Shown one piece after another: positions 6,545 through 14,008 of a DNA stretch of 35,574 nt. The number at the start of each line of letters is the position of its first letter. Position 1 is the stretch's first letter. The stretch lies in contig JADLHF010000207.1 in NCBI GenBank assembly GCA_020848935.1, forward strand, positions 1 to 35,574. Direction: 5' to 3'. The DNA comes from Acetobacteraceae bacterium (GTDB lineage: Bacteria; Pseudomonadota; Alphaproteobacteria; Acetobacterales; Acetobacteraceae). A model generated the notes under the pieces. It searched no databases, was not told the origin of the DNA, and was given only the letters and a program-made list of their open reading frames with translations. Made by a program: the position numbers and the translations under genes.

Positions 6545-8401
6545 ATGTCCGGGTCACGCCTGCTGCTGGGATCGAGCCTGACCGACCGCACGCTGCTGAA
6601 CGTGGCGGGGCAGCCAGCCATCCTGCAATTCGAGCGGCTGGGCAGCCTGTTGGCGGAGCGCGCGCCGCGGGCGGCGGAGATGTTCGCCGAGCCCTGGCCG
6701 GACGCCAAGGAAGGCCAGCCGATCACCCGCGTGTCCTGGTATGCCAAGGCCGGCGAGGACCCGGTGGCGCTCGATACGCTGCCGACATCCCAGCGGCTGG
6801 CGGCGGAGAATGCGCTGCGCGGGCGGCTGGCCGACCTGGTGCCGCTGTTCGCCGACCCCGAGGCCGGGCCGCTGCTGCGTGCCGCGCTGACGCTGTCGGG
6901 GCCGGGCGACATCCTGTGGACCGGGGATGCGCCGGTGCTGGTGAACTGGGGCATCGTGCCGGCGCATGTCGGCGAGGATCCGGGCCGGCTGGCGACGCAT
7001 TTCGCCGCGGTGATGCGCGACCTGGTGCCCGGCGGGGCCAATCCCTGGGCGGCCGCACGGCCGGCGGCGCCGGCGGCGCCCGCGGCCGGTGTCGCGGCGG
7101 CGGCAGCCGGCGGGGCTGCGGTTGCGGCGGCCGGCAGTGGCGGAGGGGTTCCGCCGGGGTTGCCGCCGGCGGTGCCGCCGCCGCCGCCATCCGGGTGGCG
7201 CCGGCCGATGAGTGCGGCAACCGCGATCCTGGCGGCTGCGGTGATCGTGCTGCTGGTCTCGGCGGTGGCGCTGGCGGCTGGCTACTACTATGGCTGGGTG
7301 CAGCTGGTGAAGCAGATCGAGGCGAGCGCGCCGGTGGCGCGTGACCCGGCCTTCGATGCCGATCTCAAGCGCATCCAGGAAGGCGTGAACGATGGGCTGC
7401 GCCGCCGGCTGGCGCAGCTGGAGGCCGGGTTGCGCGGCGATATCTGCGTGGCGCCGGACGGGCCGCTGCCGGCGGCCCCGCTGCGCCAGGGCGAGGTGGC
7501 GCCGCAGATGTCGCCGGTTCCCGCCCTGCCGCCGGCACCGGACCAGCAGCCGGTGCAGCGCCCGCCCGCGGCGCCGGGCCAGCCCGCCACGCCGGGCGCG
7601 GGGCAGGCGACCAACCTGGCCGACCTGCTGGAGGATTCCACCGTGCTGATCCTGGCCCCGGTGACCACCGATCGTGGCGAGGGGTTGTCCACCGGCAGCG
7701 GCTTTGCCATCGCGCCGGACATCATCGTGACCAACCTGCACGTGGTGGAGGGTTCGACGCCGGGCAAGCTGTATGTGGTGAACCGCAAGCTCGGCCATCC
7801 CGTGGAGGCAGAGGTGATCGCGCGCACGCCGAACCATGACTTCGGCAAGCCGGATTTCGCGGTGCTGAAGCTGAAGGATGGGCAGTTGCCGCCGTTGGCG
7901 CTGTCGCCGACCGCCGACCGGCTGGTGCCGGTGGTGGCGGTGGGGTTCCCGGGCTTCGTCACCGGGGCGGGCGACGACTTCAAGCGGCTGTTGCGCGGCG
8001 AGGAAGGGGCGATGCCGGCGGCGCATTTCACCTCCGGCGAGGTGAGTGGGGTGCAGACGATGCGCGGCGCGCCGGTGGTGATCCATACCGCGGCGATCAA
8101 CCGCGGCAATTCCGGCGGGCCGCTGGCGGATCGCTGCGGGCGCATCGTGGGCGTGAACACCTTCATCCGCACCGACCAGGAGACCGCCTATCGCGCCGAC
8201 TACGCGCTGCCGGCGGCAACCCTGCTGGCCTTCCTGGGCGAGAACAACATCCCGGTGCGCAGCGAGGACAATGCGTGCTCGCCGGCCGCGGCGCAGGCTG
8301 CCGCGCCGGGGGCACCGGCGCCCGCGCCCGGACCTGCCGCGCCTGCCGCGCCTGCTGCTCCCGCCGCGCCGGCGCCGGCCGCGCCCGCGGCGCCGCGCTG
8401 A
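6545..8401 (+). CDS. Membrane-anchored trypsin-like serine protease with SrfA-like N-terminal domain
   Basis: The 618-residue protein has four parts. Residues 1-165 are a cytosolic domain containing RVSWYAKAGEDPVALDTLP and DAPVLVNWGIVP. Residues 166-217 are an Ala/Pro linker. One membrane segment lies at about 222-250. A periplasmic part includes a short helix and Pro-rich linker, followed by an S1/HtrA-like protease domain (about 360-570). The triad is visible as H399 (TNLHVV), D437 (KPDFAVLKL) and S523 (GNSGGP). No PDZ domain follows; instead the protein ends in an Ala/Pro-rich tail. The N-terminal domain resembles that of the next gene product and, from memory, the start of SrfA proteins. 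It likely processes a periplasmic partner or substrate of the cluster. The next gene begins 10 bp after its stop. Confidence 0.85.
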   Translation: MSGSRLLLGSSLTDRTLLNVAGQPAILQFERLGSLLAERAPRAAEMFAEPWPDAKEGQPITRVSWYAKAGEDPVALDTLPTSQRLAAENALRGRLADLVPLFADPEAGPLLRAALTLSGPGDILWTGDAPVLVNWGIVPAHVGEDPGRLATHFAAVMRDLVPGGANPWAAARPAAPAAPAAGVAAAAAGGAAVAAAGSGGGVPPGLPPAVPPPPPSGWRRPMSAATAILAAAVIVLLVSAVALAAGYYYGWVQLVKQIEASAPVARDPAFDADLKRIQEGVNDGLRRRLAQLEAGLRGDICVAPDGPLPAAPLRQGEVAPQMSPVPALPPAPDQQPVQRPPAAPGQPATPGAGQATNLADLLEDSTVLILAPVTTDRGEGLSTGSGFAIAPDIIVTNLHVVEGSTPGKLYVVNRKLGHPVEAEVIARTPNHDFGKPDFAVLKLKDGQLPPLALSPTADRLVPVVAVGFPGFVTGAGDDFKRLLRGEEGAMPAAHFTSGEVSGVQTMRGAPVVIHTAAINRGNSGGPLADRCGRIVGVNTFIRTDQETAYRADYALPAATLLAFLGENNIPVRSEDNACSPAAAQAAAPGAPAPAPGPAAPAAPAAPAAPAPAAPAAPR

Positions 8402-8411
8402 GGGGCGGCGG

Positions 8412-9704
8412 ATGGCCCCGCTCCGCCTGATCGGCGAGACCGACCGGCGCAGCCGGCGCCCGGCGCCGGTGCTGGATGGCGTGGCGCAGGATTATCGCGC
8501 CCAGGTGGTGCAGCATCTGGCGTCGCGCGGCATGGCGCGTGAGGCCGGGCTGTTCGCCGAGGGCAATGTGCTGCCCGAGACGATCCAGTGGTTCACCGCG
8601 CTGGACGGGCCGATCGCCCGGCTGGACGACCTGCCGGCGGAGCGGCGGGCGGCGGTGCTGGACGATGTGCGGGCGCTGGTGGAGGCGGTGGAGCAGGAGG
8701 CCGCCCGGCTGCGCGCCGACCGGGCCGAGGCGTCGCGGGTGCTGGGCGACCTGTTGGCCACGGCGCTGGAGGGGGCGGCGCTGGCCGACCTGCGCCTGGT
8801 CGGCGGGGCGCCGGTGCTGGCGGGCTGGGGCTTGCGGGCGGTGGAGAATGCCGCGCCGCTGCCGGCGCTGAAGGGCGAGCTGGTGCGGGCCGCCGCGGTG
8901 CCGCGTGCGGTGCCGCCGCCCGCGCCCGAGCTGGTGCCGCCGGACGCGGTGCCGGTGGCGGAGGTGCCGGTGCCGGTGGTGGCCGAGCCGGCGACGCGCT
9001 GGCCGCTGCGGCTGCTGGGGCTGTCGGCGCTGGTGCTGCTGCTGGCGGCCGTGCTGGCCTGGTTCCTGCCCGACCTGATGCGCCATGCCGTGGCGCTGGT
9101 GCGGTTGCCGGCGGCACCGGTCTGCGAACTGCCGCCAGCGCCGGATGGCGGGCTGGTGGCGTTGCAGGAGGAGGAGATCCGCCTGCGCGGCCGCATCGCC
9201 GAGCTGGAGCGCACCTATGCCGGGCGGGTGCAGCAATGCCGCATCGCCGCGATTCCGCGCCCGGTGCCGCAGGTGGCGCCGCCGATCGCGCCGCCGCAGC
9301 GGCGCAGCGAGATCGACCAGCGGTTGGAACGCGAGCAGGCCAAGAGCGGCGAATACCAGGTCTCGCTGATCTGGGACGGGCCGGCCGACCTGGACCTGCA
9401 TGTGCGGTGCCCCGGCGGCGGGCACATCTATTTCGAGCGCACCCATGGCTGCGGCGCGGTGCTGGATGTCGACATGAACGCCCAGGGCGGGCGGGGCTCG
9501 CGCACGCCGGTGGAGAACGTGGTCTGGAGCGGCGTGCCGCCGTCGGGCAGCTATCGGGTGCAGGTGCATTACTATGACTTTGACGAGCGGCGCACGCCGG
9601 TGCCGTTCACCGTGCGCATCGTCACCGCCGGGCAGAGCCGCGAGGTGAAGGGCGTGGCGAACAGCGCCGGGATGCAGAACGTGGCGGAGTTCACGGTGCC
9701 ATGA
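8412..9704 (+). CDS. Single-pass membrane protein with periplasmic DUF2135/YfaP-like domain
   Basis: This 430-residue protein parallels its neighbour. A cytosolic N-terminal domain (1-145) shares the spaced pattern TIQWFTALDGPIARLDDLP and GGAPVLAGWGL. A Pro-rich linker, a membrane segment (about 198-219), a CELPP motif and a short coiled coil (248-272) follow. The C-terminal beta domain (about 314-430) contains VSLIWDGPADLDLHVRCPGG and later VLDVDMNAQGG, VVWSGVPPSGSYRVQVHYYD. That domain matches the YfaP/DUF2135 type, which sits with vWA proteins in other bacteria. It has no recognisable catalytic residues and looks like a binding module. The ATG at 8412 follows a GGGGCGG stretch; its stop overlaps the next start (ATGA). 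Confidence 0.75.
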   Translation: MAPLRLIGETDRRSRRPAPVLDGVAQDYRAQVVQHLASRGMAREAGLFAEGNVLPETIQWFTALDGPIARLDDLPAERRAAVLDDVRALVEAVEQEAARLRADRAEASRVLGDLLATALEGAALADLRLVGGAPVLAGWGLRAVENAAPLPALKGELVRAAAVPRAVPPPAPELVPPDAVPVAEVPVPVVAEPATRWPLRLLGLSALVLLLAAVLAWFLPDLMRHAVALVRLPAAPVCELPPAPDGGLVALQEEEIRLRGRIAELERTYAGRVQQCRIAAIPRPVPQVAPPIAPPQRRSEIDQRLEREQAKSGEYQVSLIWDGPADLDLHVRCPGGGHIYFERTHGCGAVLDVDMNAQGGRGSRTPVENVVWSGVPPSGSYRVQVHYYDFDERRTPVPFTVRIVTAGQSREVKGVANSAGMQNVAEFTVP

Positions 9705-10738
9705 GCGACATGAATCACCCTTCCGGTGACGCGGGCGATCGGCGGCGGCGATTCCTGATCGCGCTGGCGGTGGCCGCCATTGCGGTGGGGCTGCCGCTGG
9801 CGGGGCTGGCGATCTGGTGGGGCAGCTCGATCGCCTACGCCCTGTCCCAGGCGGCGACACCGCATGAAGCGGTGTGCCCGGTGCCGCCGATCGACGATGG
9901 CAGCCTGCGGGTGGAGGAGATGGAATTGCGCCGGCGGATTGCCGCACTGGAGAGCGAGACGGCGCGAAGGCGAGCCCAGTGCCAGGTGTGTCCCGCGCCG
10001 GAGCAGGTGGATATCGCGGTGATCGTGGATACCTCCGCCTCGATGCGCTGGCCGGCGGCGATGGATGCCGCGGCCGAGGCGGCGAAGATGGCGGAGATCG
10101 AGAAGGAGGCCGGGCCGATCACCGAGACCCGGGGCAATGACCGCATGCTTGCCGAGATGGGCCGCACGCCGGCCGGGCAGGAGCGGATGCAGGAGGCGCG
10201 GCGCACCGCGCTGGCGGTGCTGGACACCCTGCCGGCGCGCGGGCGGGTGCATCTGTTCAGCTTCGCCAGCTTCGATCCCGCGCGGGTGGAGGCGTCGCAA
10301 TGCGCGGTGGCGCCGGTGGGCACCTACGACAACCTCCAGCGCGCGCCCTTGGCGTCGGCTTTGCGCGGGCTGCGGCCGGATGCCTCGGGCACGCCGCTGG
10401 CGCTGTCGATCGAGAAGGCGGCGGCGGCCGTCAAGGGGCGGCCGGCGGGCACGCCGGGCTTCGTGGTGGTGGTGACCGACGGGACCGAGACCTGTCGCGG
10501 CGATCCCTGTGCGGCGGCGAAGGCGGCGCGGGCGGCCGACCCGCTGCTGTCGATCGCGGTGATCGACATTGCCCGCAATGCCCAGGCGGCCTGCCTGGCC
10601 GAGGCGACCGGGGGGCAGGTGTTTGCCGCCGGCCAGGGGGCGGATGTCGGGCGGATGATGGCCGAGGCGCTGCGCCTGCCGCCGCCGCGCGCCTGTCTGC
10701 CGCGGCCGGATTTGCCGCCGCAGGCGACGGGACCTTAG
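9701..10738 (+). CDS. Membrane-anchored von Willebrand factor A (vWA) protein
   Basis: The 345-residue product has one membrane segment (about 17-50). A CPVPP motif and coiled coil (68-92) nearly repeat the stalk of the preceding protein. A periplasmic vWA domain occupies about 103-330. The metal-ion-dependent adhesion site is intact: DTSAS (110-114), the TPL threonine near 231 and TDGTE (259-263). Such domains bind protein ligands through a divalent cation. Several cysteine pairs (C94/C97, C265/C270) could form disulphides. The start codon overlaps the previous stop (ATGA), so the two are translationally coupled. Confidence 0.85.
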   Translation: MSDMNHPSGDAGDRRRRFLIALAVAAIAVGLPLAGLAIWWGSSIAYALSQAATPHEAVCPVPPIDDGSLRVEEMELRRRIAALESETARRRAQCQVCPAPEQVDIAVIVDTSASMRWPAAMDAAAEAAKMAEIEKEAGPITETRGNDRMLAEMGRTPAGQERMQEARRTALAVLDTLPARGRVHLFSFASFDPARVEASQCAVAPVGTYDNLQRAPLASALRGLRPDASGTPLALSIEKAAAAVKGRPAGTPGFVVVVTDGTETCRGDPCAAAKAARAADPLLSIAVIDIARNAQAACLAEATGGQVFAAGQGADVGRMMAEALRLPPPRACLPRPDLPPQATGP

Positions 10739-10778
10739 TCTTGGGCCCCATGGCACGCTTCAACGCCCGCAGGATCGC

Positions 10779-13700
10779 ATGATCAAGCCCTTTACCGAGC
10801 TGCCGCGCCTGCCCGATGGCGGCGCCGGCGCGGATATTCCGCTGGTGCCGAACAGCGGCATCCAGTTCATCGACGTGCCGCTGCCGCTGGAGGGGCTGCG
10901 GATCAGCCGCGACTGGTACGAGGTGCCGCTGGCCGAGGGGCTGGCGGCGTTGAAGCCGCTGCGGGCGGCGCCGGATGATGGCGGCTATGCCTATGACAGC
11001 GCCGAGGGCGCGGTGTTCGTCTCGGCCGACGAGGAGGGGCGCTATGCGGTGGACAGCCGCGGGGCCTTGGCGCCGTTCCTGGGCAAGTGGGTGCCGGTGC
11101 CGTTCCTGCAGGTGGAGGTGGACGGGCCGCCGGGGCGGCGACGGCTGGCGCCGGGGCCGCAGAACTGGGCGCGCATCCGCATCGTGGAACTGGCGCCGAA
11201 GGAGGCCGAGGGCCACACCCACCGCGCCGTGCTGGCCTTCGACACCGCCACCACGCCGCGCACGCCCGGTGCGGGGTTCCTGACGCCGTGGGACCGCGAG
11301 ACGGCGCGGTTCCAGCTGGCCTCCGGCATGGCCGAGGTTTCGTGGCTGCTGGACCTGGCCTGGATGCGCGGCTGGCTGGCCGACCTGTATCGCGAGCGCG
11401 ACAGCAACGGCCGCGAACTGGCGCCGGATGCGCCGATCGGCTGCCGGCATTTTGCCGCCTACCTGACATTGCTGGCGCTGCTGGAGGAGAGCGGGGTGGT
11501 GCGCCCGGTGCGGCTGATCGACCTGGCGGCGGCCGAGCGGCAGGGCAATGCCGGGTTCATCAATGTCGATCTGGTGCTGGACCTGGGCAATTCGCGGTCC
11601 TGCGGCTTCCTGGTGGAACAGACGCCGGGACGGGACCGGTCGATTGCCGATTCCTATCGGTTGCAGCTGCGGGATATCTCGCAGCCGGAGCAGACCTCCG
11701 ACCTGCCGTTCGAGAGCCGGGTGGAGTTTGCCCGCGCGGCGTTCGGGCGCGAGGAGTGGTCGCTGCAATCGGGACGCGGCAATGCGTTCGACTGGCCGAG
11801 CCCGGTGCGGGTGGGGCCGGAGGCGCTGCGGCTGTCGGCGATGAACCGCGGCAATGAGGGGCAGACCGGGCAGTCGAGCCCGAAGCGGTACCTGTGGGAC
11901 GAGAAGCCGCGGCTGACGCCGTGGCGGTTCAATCCGGCGACGGATGCCGAGGGGGTGATCCGGGGCAGCTATCTGCGGTTCCTGGCCGAGGACGGCACGG
12001 TGCTGTCGATGAAGAAGCGCAGCGGGATCGCGCTGCGGCCGCTGTTCAGCCGGGCCAGCCTGTTCACGCTGTTCCTGTTGGAGGTGCTGTTGCAGGCGCG
12101 GTCGCAGGTGAATTCCTATGCCGCGCGCTACGGGCGGCAGGACATGACGGCGCCGCGGCGGATTTCCAGCCTGATCCTGACGCTGCCGCCGGCGATGCCG
12201 CTGGAGGAGGTTCGAAAAGTGCGCGAGCGGGCGCGGGCGGCGGCGTTCCTGTTGAAGGACGTGACCGGCGATCCCAGCCCACGGGTGCTGGATGTCGAGG
12301 CCAAGCTGGACGAGGCAACGGCGACGCAGATCGTCTATCTCTACGACCAGATCAGCCACGCCTATCGCGGCGATGCGCCGGACTACTTCGATCTGGTGGG
12401 GCGCAAGCGCGAGGTGGGCGGCAGCCTGCGGCCGAGCCTGCGCATCGGCTCGATCGATGTCGGCGGTGGGACCACGGACCTGGCGATCTACACCTATACC
12501 CTGACCGACCGGGTGGTGGTGCCGCAGGAGGAGTTCCGCGAGGGGTTTCGCCTGGCCGGCGACGACGTGCTGGAAACCGTGGTGATGCGCCACGTGATGC
12601 CGGGGCTGCGGCACGCGCTGGCGGAGGCCGAGTTCCGCGGCGGCAGGCTGGGCACCGAGCGGGCGCAGCAATTCCTGGTCTCGCTGTTCCGGGTGCCGGC
12701 GAGCACCGAGCCGGAGCGGCAGGCGCGGCGCCTGGCGCTGAACCATGTGATGGTGCCGGCGGCCCTGGGGCTGCTGGCGGAGTACGAGGGTTGGAACCCG
12801 ATGGCCGCGGGCGGGGTGGAGACGCGCACCATCGGCCAGTTCCTGGGCGCGCGCAGTGCCGGGCTGGCCGCGGTGATGCCGGTGACGCGTGGGGCGGCGG
12901 CGGAACCGGCCGGGCTGCGGGCGGCCGCCTGGTTGGATGGGCGGGTGGCGGAGCTTGGCGTGAGCGGGTTCAGCGTCGCCGAGGTGGCGCTGGAGCTGGA
13001 TTTCGCGGCGATCGATGCCACCGTTTCGCAGACCATGCAGGAGGCGCTGGAGCCGCTGTGCGAGATCGTCAACCGTTTCGGCTGCGATGTGCTGCTGCTG
13101 TCCGGGCGCGGCGCGCGCTGGCCGGCGGTGAATGCCCAGGTGGTGGCCTCGCTGGCGATCGAGCCGCACCGGGTGCAGCCGATGCACCAGTACCGGGTGG
13201 GGGCGTGGTATCCGTTCGCCGATGGGACCGGGCGGATCTATGACCCCAAGACGACGGTGGCGGTGGGCGCGATGCTGTACCGGCTGCTGCGCGGCGGGCA
13301 ACTGGACAATTTCGCGCTGACCGACAAGTTCACCATGCGTTCGACCGCGCGCTATGTCGGGCTGATGGAGAGCGACCGGCGCATCCGCGCCGACCGGGTG
13401 CTGTTCCGCGACCTGTCCACCGCCATGCCGAGCGATCCCGAGGCCATGGGCGAGACCGAGGAGAGCGAGCGGCCGCTGACCTTCTCCGGCCGGTCGTTCC
13501 TGGGCTTCAAGCAGTTCGCCGCCGAGCGCTGGCCGGCCAGCCCGCTGTACCGGATCGAGTTCGCCAGCGCCGAGGCGGCCGCCGGGGTGGCGCTGCCGCT
13601 GTCCTTCACCCTGCGCCGGCGGCTGACGCGCGATCCCGATGGCGATGCGATGGAGTTCGAGATCGACGAGACCTCGGTGAACGACGCGCGCGGCTCGCCG

Positions 13701-13832
13701 CTGCGGCCGGGCACGCTGGTGCGCAGCCTGCAGACGCTGCCGGGCGATGAAGGCAGCCACTGGCTGGATGCCGGGCAGCTCGCCACGCTGGATGCCATCC
13801 TGGCCGCCATGGCCGACGATCAGGAGCGCTAG
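10779..13832 (+). CDS. srfB: SrfB-family protein (Hsp70/actin-fold ATPase-like)
   Basis: At 1017 residues this matches the length of virulence factor SrfB. It opens with LVPNSGIQFIDVPL (22-35), a family signature. Actin/Hsp70-fold nucleotide motifs are visible: phosphate-1-like VLDLGNSRS (266-274), phosphate-2-like IDVGGGTTDLAIY (559-571) and an adenosine-type VLLLSGRGARWP (771-782). It is therefore probably a cytosolic ATPase or chaperone-like protein; activity is inferred. srfB belongs to the SsrB-regulated srfABC locus in Salmonella, where its biochemical role is unsettled. Here it follows the vWA gene by 40 bp, and a paired-hairpin repeat separates it from srfC. Confidence 0.9.
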   Translation: MIKPFTELPRLPDGGAGADIPLVPNSGIQFIDVPLPLEGLRISRDWYEVPLAEGLAALKPLRAAPDDGGYAYDSAEGAVFVSADEEGRYAVDSRGALAPFLGKWVPVPFLQVEVDGPPGRRRLAPGPQNWARIRIVELAPKEAEGHTHRAVLAFDTATTPRTPGAGFLTPWDRETARFQLASGMAEVSWLLDLAWMRGWLADLYRERDSNGRELAPDAPIGCRHFAAYLTLLALLEESGVVRPVRLIDLAAAERQGNAGFINVDLVLDLGNSRSCGFLVEQTPGRDRSIADSYRLQLRDISQPEQTSDLPFESRVEFARAAFGREEWSLQSGRGNAFDWPSPVRVGPEALRLSAMNRGNEGQTGQSSPKRYLWDEKPRLTPWRFNPATDAEGVIRGSYLRFLAEDGTVLSMKKRSGIALRPLFSRASLFTLFLLEVLLQARSQVNSYAARYGRQDMTAPRRISSLILTLPPAMPLEEVRKVRERARAAAFLLKDVTGDPSPRVLDVEAKLDEATATQIVYLYDQISHAYRGDAPDYFDLVGRKREVGGSLRPSLRIGSIDVGGGTTDLAIYTYTLTDRVVVPQEEFREGFRLAGDDVLETVVMRHVMPGLRHALAEAEFRGGRLGTERAQQFLVSLFRVPASTEPERQARRLALNHVMVPAALGLLAEYEGWNPMAAGGVETRTIGQFLGARSAGLAAVMPVTRGAAAEPAGLRAAAWLDGRVAELGVSGFSVAEVALELDFAAIDATVSQTMQEALEPLCEIVNRFGCDVLLLSGRGARWPAVNAQVVASLAIEPHRVQPMHQYRVGAWYPFADGTGRIYDPKTTVAVGAMLYRLLRGGQLDNFALTDKFTMRSTARYVGLMESDRRIRADRVLFRDLSTAMPSDPEAMGETEESERPLTFSGRSFLGFKQFAAERWPASPLYRIEFASAEAAAGVALPLSFTLRRRLTRDPDGDAMEFEIDETSVNDARGSPLRPGTLVRSLQTLPGDEGSHWLDAGQLATLDAILAAMADDQER

Positions 13833-13865
13833 AGGTATCATGAATCATTTTCAGGTGTCAGGTGC

Positions 13866-13985
13866 AGGGAAGCGCGTTCTTTTTTGGAAAAAAGAACCAA
13901 AAAACTTTCATTCATTAAGAATTCTACAACTGTATAAAAGTCTTTTTGCTTCTTTTTCTTCAGAAAAAGAAGACTCTTCCTTCCT
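13866..13985. repeat. Composite paired-hairpin repeat, copy 2 (between srfB and srfC)
   Basis: The first hairpin (13876-13897) and second hairpin (13949-13972) are identical in sequence to those of copy 1, but the core between them is unrelated and AT-richer. The unit begins about 35 bp after the srfB stop and ends about 25 bp before the srfC start. Both hairpins have A/T-rich stems and adjoining T-runs, so on the sense strand they could terminate or attenuate transcription and lower srfC relative to srfB. Confidence 0.85.
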
Positions 13986-14008
13986 GCTCCATTGCCCCCT
14001 TTAGCGCC

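Noticed and set aside
10431-13841. Long antisense open frame (1136 codons) opposite srfB and the end of the vWA gene
   Set aside because: It is a shadow of GC-rich codon bias: rich in Arg, His, Gln, Pro and Ala with no recognisable domain, and fully covered by well-supported genes on the other strand. The same holds for the other long antisense frames.
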